The notes beneath the pieces are model-generated. The model had not been told where the DNA came from. It searched no databases and saw only the letters and a list, made by a program, of their open reading frames with translations. A program made the position numbers and the translations under genes. From Actinomycetes bacterium (lineage in GTDB: Bacteria; Actinomycetota; Actinomycetes; Actinomycetales; Cellulomonadaceae), in the NCBI GenBank assembly GCA_021793675.1, contig JAJYSG010000013.1, forward strand, positions 1-43,053: a stretch of DNA of 43,053 nucleotides, given 5' to 3'. Positions 25,811 through 32,943 of the stretch are shown here, piece by piece. Position 1 is the first letter of the stretch. Each line of letters opens with the position of its first letter.

Positions 25811-26332
25811 ATGGAGCAGCACGACGAGGTGTCCATCCGCCCGGCCACCGTCGCGGACGCGGCGGGCATCGCCGAGGTCCACGTCCGCTCGTGGCAGCAC
25901 GCCTACACCGGGATCGTCCCCGACGACTTCCTCGCCGGGCTGGACGCCGCCCGACGCACCCCGGTCTGGGCGGAGAACCTGCGCCGCGGCCCGGACGACC
26001 ACGTGCTGACCTGGGTCGCCGAGGCGGACCACAGGATCGTCGGCTTCGCGACCCTCGGCCCGGGACGCGACGAGGACGCCGCGCGCGGCGACCGGGAGAT
26101 CTACTCGATCTACCTCGACCCCGAGCAGTGGGGCCAGGGCGTGGCACGCGAGCTGTTGCGCACCGTCGTCGCCGAGGCCGGCACCGGCACCCGGATCCTG
26201 CTCTGGGTGCTCGCGGACAACGAGCGCGCCCGCCACTTCTACCGACGCAACGGCTTCGAGCCGGACGGTGTGGAGAAGCTGGCGCCGGTGGGTGGCGCGG
26301 AGCTGCTCGAGGTGCGCTACCGGCGCGGCTGA
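25811..26332 (+). CDS. GNAT-family N-acetyltransferase
   Basis: 173 aa from the ATG at 25811. Residues about 7-165 form a GNAT fold: IRPATVADAAGIAEVHVRSWQHAYTGIVPDDFL at the N-terminus, the acetyl-CoA loop YLDPEQWGQGVARELL (Q-x-x-G-x-G/A type) and NERARHFYRRNGFEPDG near the end. This pattern is typical of small amino-group acetyltransferases such as RimI-like or antibiotic-resistance-like enzymes; substrate unknown. The frame is open from 25775, but that would begin inside the region after the rpmB hairpin. No Shine-Dalgarno; CATCGT six bases upstream may be a leaderless -10. Confidence 0.85.
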   Translation: MEQHDEVSIRPATVADAAGIAEVHVRSWQHAYTGIVPDDFLAGLDAARRTPVWAENLRRGPDDHVLTWVAEADHRIVGFATLGPGRDEDAARGDREIYSIYLDPEQWGQGVARELLRTVVAEAGTGTRILLWVLADNERARHFYRRNGFEPDGVEKLAPVGGAELLEVRYRRG

Positions 26333-26402
26333 CCGTCACCCGTTTGCAGCAGCGGTCCGGGCTCGTGGTCAAGCCCCCGCCGATCGGTGCCGATTGTCCG
26401 GC

Positions 26403-27173
26403 ATGTCCTCGTCGACGCCCACGTCCATCCAGCCGGGCTGGTACGAGGACCCGCAGATGGCGGGCATGCTGCGCTGGCACGACGGCGTGCTGTGGTCGCC
26501 GTTCACGAAGTCCCGTACCGCGCCGGCCCAGCCGACCCGCGTGCCGCGACCCCGGACGGAACCGGCACAGCCGGTGTCGCCGTCCCGGCCCCAGCCGGCC
26601 GCGGCCATGTCGCCCGGTCTCACCCCGCCAGCGCGGCCCGTGTCGCCGCCCGCGCCGGCGCCGTCCGTCGCCACGTCCTGGGCGACCGCCGCGGCCGTTC
26701 CCGTACCGACCGCGGCCCCCGTTCTGTCGGCTCCGGCGACCCCGCCCCGGGTGGCACCCGACTCCCCGCCGAGCGGCCCGCGCCGGATCGTCGGCCGGCT
26801 CGCCGAGCGGCTGCCGGACTGGCTGCCGGCATCCGTCGGCGAGTGGTTGTCGCTGCGGATGGTGCGCTCCGCCACCCGCACGGACCGGTTCCGGGACCGG
26901 GTCACCGCGGCGGGCCTGCGGCGGCTGCTCTTCCCGGCCGAGACCGCCTGGCAGGCGTCGACCGCCGCGTGCCTCGGCATCGTCACCGTCGCGCTGTCGG
27001 TCTGGCCGCTGGCCGGTCTCCTCTCCTGGGTGGTGACCTGCGGCTTCGCGGGTCTGGCGCTGCGCCGTCTGCGCCGGGAGGTGCTGCTTGGTGGCGCCGA
27101 GCGCGCCTGGTTCGCCGTCGCGTGCGGGGTCGGGCCGCTGTGGACCGGTCTGCTCTCGCTCACCTTCCGCTGA
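26403..27173 (+). CDS. DUF2510 domain membrane protein
   Basis: 256 aa from the ATG at 26403. The N-terminal DUF2510 motif is PGWYEDPQMAGMLRWHDGVLWSPF (about 10-33). A Pro/Ala-rich linker of about 90 residues (35-125) follows. The C-terminal third has at least two hydrophobic helices (TAACLGIVTVALSVWPLAGLLSWVVTCGFAGLAL, and WFAVACGVGPLWTGLLSL). DUF2510 is an actinobacterial module found at the N-terminus of many membrane proteins, role unknown. No Shine-Dalgarno is visible; GATTGT five bases upstream may be a -10. Convergent with thiL. Confidence 0.75.
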   Translation: MSSSTPTSIQPGWYEDPQMAGMLRWHDGVLWSPFTKSRTAPAQPTRVPRPRTEPAQPVSPSRPQPAAAMSPGLTPPARPVSPPAPAPSVATSWATAAAVPVPTAAPVLSAPATPPRVAPDSPPSGPRRIVGRLAERLPDWLPASVGEWLSLRMVRSATRTDRFRDRVTAAGLRRLLFPAETAWQASTAACLGIVTVALSVWPLAGLLSWVVTCGFAGLALRRLRREVLLGGAERAWFAVACGVGPLWTGLLSLTFR

Positions 27174-27178
27174 GCACC

Positions 27179-27195
27179 GGGCCGGTCGGCGGCCC
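27179..27195. terminator. Short hairpin between DUF2510 gene and thiL
   Basis: GGGCCG (27179-27184) pairs with CGGCCC (27190-27195) across a five-base loop, just after the DUF2510 stop. No T-run; weak evidence for a bidirectional terminator. Confidence 0.3.
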
Positions 27196-27201
27196 CGCCG
27201 G

Positions 27202-28173
27202 TCAGCCGGCGAAGTGGTCCCAGCCGGGACGCACGGCCGACGACGCGCCGCCGACGAGCACACCGGCGGCGGCACCGGGACCGGCGGGCAGGACACGGCC
27301 GACGACGACGAAGGGCGGCGGCACCGCGGCGGACGACGGGAACGTGGCCAGCAGCCCGTGGTCCTCACCGCCCCCGAGCACCCACTGCGCCACGTCCGCG
27401 CCGAGCACGTCCGCGACGGCTGCCAGCCGGTGCCGGTCGGCAGCGAACGCGTCGGTGTCCAGGTCGATCACCACCGCCGAGGCGGTCGCCAGGCGTCCGG
27501 CATCCCGCAGCAGCCCGTCGGAGACGTCGATCATCGCCGTGGCCCCCGCCCGGGCCGCGCTCGGACCCGCCGCCAGCGGGCTGGTCGGGTGGCGATAGGC
27601 GGCGACGAGCTCGTCGTCCAACGTCTCGAGGTCGGCGGACAGCAGCGCCAGTCCCGCGGCGGAGTGGCCGCACACCCCGGCGTGCGCCACGACGTCGCCG
27701 GGCCGGGCGCCGGAGCGCGTCACGGGTGCCCGCCCCTCGAGATCGCCGAGGGCGGTCACCGCGACGGTCAGCTCCGACCCGCCGGACAGGTCGCCGCCGA
27801 CCACCCCGACGCCGAGCGGACCACACTCGTCGGCCAGGCCGCGGGCCAGGTCCTCCAGCCACGCCACCGGCAGCTCACCGGGTACGCCCAGCGCCACCAC
27901 GAGCGCCGTCGGCACCGCGCCCATCGCCGCGACGTCCGCCAGGTTCTGCACGGCGGCCCGGCGCCCGACGTCACGCCCCGTGGACCACGCCCGCCGGAAG
28001 TGCCGGTCCTCGACCAGCACGTCGGTCGTCACGACGAACCGCGCGTCCGGTGCGGCGACCACCGCGGCGTCGTCGCCCGAGGGCAGCAGCGTCGCGCGGC
28101 CCACCGGCAGCAGCGGGACGATGCGCGCCAGCAGCGCGTCCTCGGACACCTCGCGTACCAGGGTCTCGCTCAC
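27202..28173 (-). CDS. thiL: Thiamine-monophosphate kinase
   Basis: Phosphorylates thiamine monophosphate to the active cofactor thiamine diphosphate. 323 aa from the GTG at 28173. AIR-synthase-like fold motifs: GDDAAVV (33-39), TTDVLVEDRHF (49-59), VQNLADVAAMGAVP (75-88), GVVGGDLSGG (123-132), MIDVSDGLLRDAGRL (214-228) and LGGGEDHGLLATF (266-278). Length is typical. A TACGGT -10 element seven bases upstream implies a leaderless transcript. An unusual tandem repeat lies where the -35 element should be. Confidence 0.94.
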   Translation of the reverse strand: MSETLVREVSEDALLARIVPLLPVGRATLLPSGDDAAVVAAPDARFVVTTDVLVEDRHFRRAWSTGRDVGRRAAVQNLADVAAMGAVPTALVVALGVPGELPVAWLEDLARGLADECGPLGVGVVGGDLSGGSELTVAVTALGDLEGRAPVTRSGARPGDVVAHAGVCGHSAAGLALLSADLETLDDELVAAYRHPTSPLAAGPSAARAGATAMIDVSDGLLRDAGRLATASAVVIDLDTDAFAADRHRLAAVADVLGADVAQWVLGGGEDHGLLATFPSSAAVPPPFVVVGRVLPAGPGAAAGVLVGGASSAVRPGWDHFAG

Positions 28174-28180
28174 GGCCGCC

Positions 28181-28186
28181 ACCGTA
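28181..28186 (-). promoter_or_regulatory. -10 element for thiL, leaderless start
   Basis: TACGGT on the minus strand, seven bases before the thiL GTG. The expected -35 position (about 28204-28209) falls inside the CCTGTCCCGG repeat and reads GGGACA. No TPP riboswitch is visible upstream. Confidence 0.4.
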
Positions 28187-28200
28187 TCGTCCCCGCCCCG

Positions 28201-28260
28201 CCTGTCCCGGCCTGTCCCGGCCTGTCCCGTCCCAGCCTGTCCCGGCCTGTCCCGTCCCAG
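28201..28260. repeat. Tandem CCTGTCCC repeat upstream of thiL
   Basis: One CCTGTCCCGG decamer (28201-28210) is followed by two perfect 25-bp units (28211-28235 and 28236-28260). Each unit is CCTGTCCCGG plus CCTGTCCCGTCCCAG. The result is five direct copies of CCTGTCCC in 60 bp, or GGGACAGG on the thiL sense strand. They abut the thiL -10 region. Confidence 0.9.
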
Positions 28261-28416
28261 CTGGACCCTCGCGACGATCGCCGGCATGACCGCCGCACCG
28301 TGCCGGCCGCGCCCCGGGACGTCATGCTCCACCGGAAGACGACTCCGTGCGACCACCGCGAGCGCCCTGACGCCACCGTCGCGCGCCCCGATCCGCGCGT
28401 GGGCAAGGATGGGACC

Positions 28417-28956
28417 GTGACACGCCGCCGCTCGCTCCAGCGCGCGGTGCTCGTCGTGCTCCCCACGCTGCTGGTCGGCGGCTGCGCGTCCGCGGTGCCG
28501 GTGACGGCGGCACCCCACGCGACGGACCCCGCATGCGCAGCGCTCGTCCTCGCCACCCCGGACTCGCTGGGCGACGGCCTGAGCCGGCGCCACACCACGG
28601 CACAGGCGACGACCGCGTGGGGCGATCCGGCGATCGTGCTGCGCTGCGGCGTCGAGCCGCCGGGCCCGACGACCGAACGGTGCGTCACGGTGACGTCGCC
28701 GGACGGACCACCCATCGACTGGCTCGTCGTGCAGGACGACGGCAGCGGTGCGTCGGCCGCGCCGACGCCGGGCACCCCGCCCACGGCGACGGCCGCTCCG
28801 ACCGCCACGGCCTGGACGTTCACCACCTACGGGCGCGTCCCGGCGGTCGAGGTCGACGTGCCGGCGGCCGTGGCGCTGCAGCGCTCGACGTCGTTCCTCG
28901 ACGGCCTGTCGACCGCGATCGCGGCCCACACGGACCACCGGCGCAGCTGCCTGTGA
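28417..28956 (+). CDS. DUF3515 family lipoprotein
   Basis: 179 aa from the GTG at 28417, with AAGGA nine bases upstream. The N-terminus has the lipoprotein layout: positively charged TRRRSLQR, hydrophobic AVLVVLPTLLV, then lipobox VGGC with Cys at about 22, so the mature protein should be lipid-anchored outside the membrane. Family features include DPACAALVLATPDSLG, WGDPAIVLRCGVEPP and the terminal Cys-Leu. A Pro/Thr/Ala linker interrupts the domain near 115-130. DUF3515 genes commonly lie between thiL and ddl in actinobacteria, as here; function unknown. The stop is seven bases from the convergent ddl stop. Confidence 0.82.
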   Translation: MTRRRSLQRAVLVVLPTLLVGGCASAVPVTAAPHATDPACAALVLATPDSLGDGLSRRHTTAQATTAWGDPAIVLRCGVEPPGPTTERCVTVTSPDGPPIDWLVVQDDGSGASAAPTPGTPPTATAAPTATAWTFTTYGRVPAVEVDVPAAVALQRSTSFLDGLSTAIAAHTDHRRSCL

Positions 28957-28963
28957 CGCCTCG

Positions 28964-30082
28964 TCAGCGCAGGCCCGCCGGGCGGTGCAGCGCGAGCTGG
29001 ATGAGCTCGTCCACCAGCGTCGGGTAGTCCAGACCGGTGGCGGCCCACATCCGCGGGTACATCGAGAAGGGCGTGAACCCCGGCATCGTGTTGATCTCGT
29101 TGACCAGCACGTCCCCGCCCGGCTGGACGAACACGTCCACCCGGGCCAGGCCCTCGCACCCGACCGCCTCGAACGCGCGCACCGCCACGTCGCGCACGTG
29201 AGCCGTCACCTCGGCGGGCAGGTCCGCCGGGCAGCTGAGCTCGACCGACTCCTCGTCCAGGTACTTCGCGTCGAAGTCGTAGAAGGCGTGCTGCCCGTGC
29301 ACCACGATCTCGCCGGGCAGCGACGCCCGGGCGGGCCCGCCGTCCCGGCTGCCGAGCACGCCGCACTCGATCTCGCGGCCCGTGATCGCGGCCTCGACCA
29401 GCACCTTCGGGTCGTGCTGCGCCGCGGCGCGGATCGCCGCGGGCAGGTCCGCCCAGTCGGTGACCCGGCTGATGCCCAGGCTCGAGCCGGCCCGCGCGGG
29501 CTTGACGAACACCGGCAGGCCGAGGGGCCGCGCGCGCTCCAGCACCCCGTCGGCGTCGCGGTCCAGCTCCCCGGGCCGCACGACGACGTACGGCCCCACG
29601 GGCAGGCCCTGGCCCGCGAAGACGAGCTTCATCATCTGCTTGTCCATGCCGACCGCCGAGGCCAGCACGCCCGCGCCGACGTAGCGCACGTCGGCGAGCT
29701 CGAGCATCCCCTGCACCGTGCCGTCCTCGCCGAACGGCCCGTGCAGCAGGGGGAAGACGACGTCGACGTCGCCCAGCGCCTCGGCGACGGAGCCGCGCAG
29801 CGCCTGGACGGCCCGGTCACCGGCCGCCTGCGGCAGCAGCACGCGCACCGAGCCGTCGGTCACCTCGGGCAGCCGGCCGTCGGTGATCGCCCAGCGGTCC
29901 GGGTCGTCGTCCGCGAGCACCCAGCGGCCGTCCCGCGTGATGCCCACCGCGAGCACGTCGTACCGGGACCGGTCGATCGCGCGCAGCACGCCCCCGGCGG
30001 TGACGGCGCTGATCGGGTGCTCGCCGGAGCGACCTCCGAACAGCACGAGGACTCGTGGGCGGCGTGCGGGCGTCTCGGACAT
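28964..30082 (-). CDS. ddl: D-alanine--D-alanine ligase
   Basis: ATP-dependent synthesis of D-Ala-D-Ala for peptidoglycan, cytosolic, 372 aa. Ligase motifs: LFGGRSGEHPISAVTAGGV at the N-terminus, HGPFGEDGTVQGML, ATP-grasp FVKPARAGSSLGISRV, EIECGVLG and the terminal metal site VNEINTMPGFT. The long form with an insert between HPISAVTAGGV and the core is typical of DdlA. ATG start at 30082; a TAGGGT -10 eight bases upstream indicates a leaderless or near-leaderless message. Its usual neighbour gpsA is displaced by about 9 kb here. Confidence 0.97.
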   Translation of the reverse strand: MSETPARRPRVLVLFGGRSGEHPISAVTAGGVLRAIDRSRYDVLAVGITRDGRWVLADDDPDRWAITDGRLPEVTDGSVRVLLPQAAGDRAVQALRGSVAEALGDVDVVFPLLHGPFGEDGTVQGMLELADVRYVGAGVLASAVGMDKQMMKLVFAGQGLPVGPYVVVRPGELDRDADGVLERARPLGLPVFVKPARAGSSLGISRVTDWADLPAAIRAAAQHDPKVLVEAAITGREIECGVLGSRDGGPARASLPGEIVVHGQHAFYDFDAKYLDEESVELSCPADLPAEVTAHVRDVAVRAFEAVGCEGLARVDVFVQPGGDVLVNEINTMPGFTPFSMYPRMWAATGLDYPTLVDELIQLALHRPAGLR

Positions 30083-30090
30083 CGCGCCCG

Positions 30091-30113
30091 ACCCTACCGC
30101 CAGTCGATAGCCT
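30091..30113. promoter_or_regulatory. Overlapping divergent leaderless promoters, ddl and PLP enzyme
   Basis: The two start codons are 37 bases apart. Minus strand TAGGGT (30091-30096) lies eight bases before the ddl ATG. Plus strand TAGCCT (30108-30113) lies six bases before the GTG at 30120. Each -35 region must overlap the other gene's start, so the promoters face away from each other and share DNA. Confidence 0.5.
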
Positions 30114-30119
30114 CACCGG

Positions 30120-31337
30120 GTGACCCACCCCGACCTGTCCCCCGCCACGCTGGCCGTCACCGCGGGGCGGCCGCCCCGCGTCCAGGGCGGTCCGGTCAAC
30201 CCGCCGCTGGTGCTGTCCTCGACCTACGTCTCGACAGGTGCGCCCGCGCCCGGGGAGCTGTTCTACACGCGCAACGACACCGAGACCTGGCGGGCGCTGG
30301 AGACGGCGCTGGCGGCGCTGGAGGGCGCCGCGCTGCCGGCGCTCGGGTTCGCCTCCGGGATGGCGGCCATCGCGGCGGCGTTCTCGCTCGTGCCACGCGG
30401 CGGGCGCGTCGTCATGCCGGAGCACTCGTACGGCGTGGCGCTCGGCCTGGCCCACGAGCTCGCGGCCCTCAAAGACATCCGGCTCACGCTCGTCGACATC
30501 GCGGACACCGACGCGGTCGTCGCCGCGCTCGGGCACGGTGGGCGCTCGTCCGGCGCACCGACGCACGACGAGCCCGCCGCACGGGAGCACGACGAGCCCG
30601 GCGGCCAGGACGGGCCGGCGGCCCTGCTGTGGATCGAGACGCCGACGAACCCCATGCTCGAGATCGCCGACACCCCCGCGCTGGCGGCCGCGGCGCACGC
30701 CGTCGGGGCGCTCGTGGTGGCCGACAACACGTTCGCCACGCCGCTCGTCGTGCGCCCGCTCGCGCAGGGGGCGGACGTCGTCGTGCACTCGGTGACCAAG
30801 TACCTCGCCGGCCACAGCGACCTGGTGCTGGGGGCCGCGTTGACGTCCGACGAGGCGCTGCGCGCCCGCCTGGCCGCGTACCGCACCGTCCACGGCGCCA
30901 TCCCGGGGCCGTTCGAGGCGTGGCTGGCGCTGCGCGGCCTGCGCACCGTGGCGCTGCGGGTCGAGCGGTCCCAGGCCAACGCCGCCGAGGTGGCGGCCCG
31001 GCTCGTCGGGCATCCGGGCGTGGTCGAGGTGCGGCATCCGTCGCTGCCGTCCGACCCCGGTCACGCGCGCGCGGCGCGCCTCATGGCCGGGTTCGGCTCG
31101 ATCATCGGGGTGCGGCCCGTCGGCGGCGCGCCGGGTGCGGACGCCCTCGTCGACCGCGTGCGCCTCTGGCTGCCCGCGACGAGCCTCGGCGGGGTGGAGT
31201 CGAGCCTGGAACGCCGCCGGCGGTTCGCCACCGAGTCCCTCACCGTGCCCGACGACCTCGTCCGGCTGTCGGTCGGCATCGAGGACGTCGAGGACCTCTG
31301 GGCCGACCTCGACCAGGCGTTGCGCGGCCGGTCCTAG
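30120..31337 (+). CDS. Cys/Met metabolism PLP-dependent enzyme (cystathionine gamma-synthase/lyase family)
   Basis: 405 aa. PLP lysine Lys227 in HSVTKYLAGHSD; upstream LWIETPTNPMLEIAD and VADNTFATPLVVRPLAQGADVVV are diagnostic. Early FYTRNDTETWRALETALAALEG matches the substrate-binding loop of the family. The C-terminal RLSVGIEDVEDLWADLDQAL is also typical. Synthase, gamma-lyase or related activity cannot be separated by eye. Residues 139-165 are a low-complexity His/Glu/Gly insert absent from most relatives. Probably leaderless from TAGCCT six bases upstream. Divergent from ddl and convergent with the complex I-like operon. Confidence 0.88.
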   Translation: MTHPDLSPATLAVTAGRPPRVQGGPVNPPLVLSSTYVSTGAPAPGELFYTRNDTETWRALETALAALEGAALPALGFASGMAAIAAAFSLVPRGGRVVMPEHSYGVALGLAHELAALKDIRLTLVDIADTDAVVAALGHGGRSSGAPTHDEPAAREHDEPGGQDGPAALLWIETPTNPMLEIADTPALAAAAHAVGALVVADNTFATPLVVRPLAQGADVVVHSVTKYLAGHSDLVLGAALTSDEALRARLAAYRTVHGAIPGPFEAWLALRGLRTVALRVERSQANAAEVAARLVGHPGVVEVRHPSLPSDPGHARAARLMAGFGSIIGVRPVGGAPGADALVDRVRLWLPATSLGGVESSLERRRRFATESLTVPDDLVRLSVGIEDVEDLWADLDQALRGRS

Positions 31338-31344
31338 CGGCCGC
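31324..31344. terminator. Hairpin over the PLP-enzyme stop codon, between convergent genes
   Basis: GCGGCCG (31324-31330) pairs perfectly with CGGCCGC (31338-31344) around a seven-base loop containing the TAG stop. It could serve both convergent transcripts, though no T-run follows. Confidence 0.4.
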
Positions 31345-31359
31345 GGGACGACCGCCCGG

Positions 31360-32943
31360 TCACAGGTCGTTGCCGGCGTAGGACTGGTTGAAGCTCTTGT
31401 TGGCCAGGGGGAAGTCCGGGACGATCGTGTCCGCCAGGGCGACCGGCAGCGCCGGCCAGGTGAAGAACGAGGGGTCGACGATCGCGGCCCTGGTGAGGCG
31501 GCCGGCGGCATCCAGCTCCACCCGGTGGCAGGCGGTGCCGCGCCACGCCTCGACGAGCGCCAGCCCGGAGGCGACCGGGGTGCCGCCGAGGTCCTGGTGG
31601 GGTTCGTCGGACCGCCCACCCGCGGCGACGCCCGGCCCGGACCAGGTCCGCCCGGTGCCAAGCCCGCCGTCCAGGCGCGCCACCAGGTCGGCGACGAGGG
31701 CGGCGGAGACCTGCAGCTCGTCCGCGCGCACCCGGAACCGGGCCATGACGTCGCCCTCCTGCGCGGTGCAGGTGCGGAAGGCGGGCCCGAGGTCGACGAA
31801 CGGGTGGTCGCGGCGGGCGTCCACGTCCAGGCCGGAGGCGCGGGCGACGTAGCCGAGCACGCCCATCTCGGCGGCCGCCTCGCGGTGCAGCACCGCGGTC
31901 CCGGTGAACCGGTCGACCAGCACCGACCCGTCCAGGGCGATCCGCACCAGCTCGGCGACCTCGGCGGCGACCGAGCGGACGATGTCCAGGTCGGGCAGGG
32001 CCCGGATCCGGGCGCCGCCGATGCCGATCCCGCCGCGCAGCAGGCGGTGGCCGGTCACCGCGGCGTTCGAGCGCAGCAGCGACTCGCGCAACCGCAGGGC
32101 GTGCGTCTGCAGGATGCCGAGGCCCACGTCGTTGGCCATCGCGCCGAGGTCGGCCGTGTGGCAGTGCAGCCGCTCGAGCTCGAGCAGCAGGGCGCGCACC
32201 AGGCGGTCCTCCTCGGCGACCGGCACGCCGAGCGCGTCCTCGACGGCCATCGCGAACGTCAGGGCGTGCCCCACCGCGGTGTCGCCGCTGATCCGCTCCG
32301 TCAGCGGCAGCGCCTCGTCGGGCGTGCGGCCCTGCAGGTGCTTCTCCAGCCCGCGGTGCACGAACCAGAGCCGGGCCTTCATCCGGACGATCGTCTCCCC
32401 GACCACCGAGAACCTGAAGTGGCCGGGCTCGATCATCCCGGCGTGCACCGGACCCACCGGGATCTCGTAGACGCCCTGGCCCTCGACCGGGACGAAGGCG
32501 AACCCGCTCTCGTCGGGGCCGAAGGCAGGGTCCACGGCGGCGTCGCGGCGCATCGGGTACCACCCGGTGGGCCAGTGCGCGTGGCGGATCAGCCGGCGCG
32601 GCCGCACGTGGTCGCGGGGCTCGATGCCGAACCCGTCGCGCACCGCGCGCTCGAAGCGACCGGCGGGGAACGAGACCGTCGACAGCGACGGCACCCAGGC
32701 GTCGTCGCGCGGCACGGCGACGGTGAGCTCGGTGCGGCGGTCGGTGCCCGGGTGCGCGAACACGTACACCACGCGGAAGCCGGCGGGGCCGTCGTCGTGG
32801 CCGGCGGCCAGGGCCAGCCGGTGGCCGTCGGCGAGCAGGGCCTCGACGCGCGCGGGCAGCGCGTCCCGGCTGACGGCCTGGGACGACGAGAGCGGCGACG
32901 CGGACGACGACCCCGCCGGGCCGCTCGGACGCGGCGCGGTCAC
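31360..32943 (-). CDS. Fused NuoC/NuoD-like large subunit, HycE/HyfG-related, lacking nickel ligands
   Basis: 527 aa. Residues about 25-130 resemble the 30-kDa (NuoC) domain and 150-527 the 49-kDa/hydrogenase large subunit. In [NiFe] hydrogenases the first motif is RxCGxCxxxH. Here it reads RISGDTAVGH (217-226), with Ser219 and Thr222 in place of the cysteines. The terminal DPCxxC motif is replaced by DFPLANKSF (510-518). All four Ni-Fe ligands are therefore gone, and the protein cannot hold the classical active site. This is the pattern of energy-converting hydrogenase-related (Ehr) complexes. Start GTG overlaps the upstream stop (GTGA). Last gene of the operon; positional equivalent of M. 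tuberculosis Rv0087 (hycE). Confidence 0.88.
   Translation of the reverse strand: MTAPRPSGPAGSSSASPLSSSQAVSRDALPARVEALLADGHRLALAAGHDDGPAGFRVVYVFAHPGTDRRTELTVAVPRDDAWVPSLSTVSFPAGRFERAVRDGFGIEPRDHVRPRRLIRHAHWPTGWYPMRRDAAVDPAFGPDESGFAFVPVEGQGVYEIPVGPVHAGMIEPGHFRFSVVGETIVRMKARLWFVHRGLEKHLQGRTPDEALPLTERISGDTAVGHALTFAMAVEDALGVPVAEEDRLVRALLLELERLHCHTADLGAMANDVGLGILQTHALRLRESLLRSNAAVTGHRLLRGGIGIGGARIRALPDLDIVRSVAAEVAELVRIALDGSVLVDRFTGTAVLHREAAAEMGVLGYVARASGLDVDARRDHPFVDLGPAFRTCTAQEGDVMARFRVRADELQVSAALVADLVARLDGGLGTGRTWSGPGVAAGGRSDEPHQDLGGTPVASGLALVEAWRGTACHRVELDAAGRLTRAAIVDPSFFTWPALPVALADTIVPDFPLANKSFNQSYAGNDL

Noticed and set aside
28174-28200. Thiamine diphosphate riboswitch upstream of thiL
   Set aside because: The start codon lies seven bases after the -10 element, leaving no leader, and no THI-box motifs are visible.
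28201-28260. CRISPR-like array or DosR array upstream of thiL
   Set aside because: Copies are contiguous with no spacers, and they are direct rather than inverted, so neither a CRISPR array nor DosR palindromes.
31360-32943. Calling the operon a functional [NiFe] hydrogenase or formate hydrogenlyase
   Set aside because: Both nickel-binding motifs of the large subunit have lost their cysteines, and no formate dehydrogenase or maturation genes are in the window.
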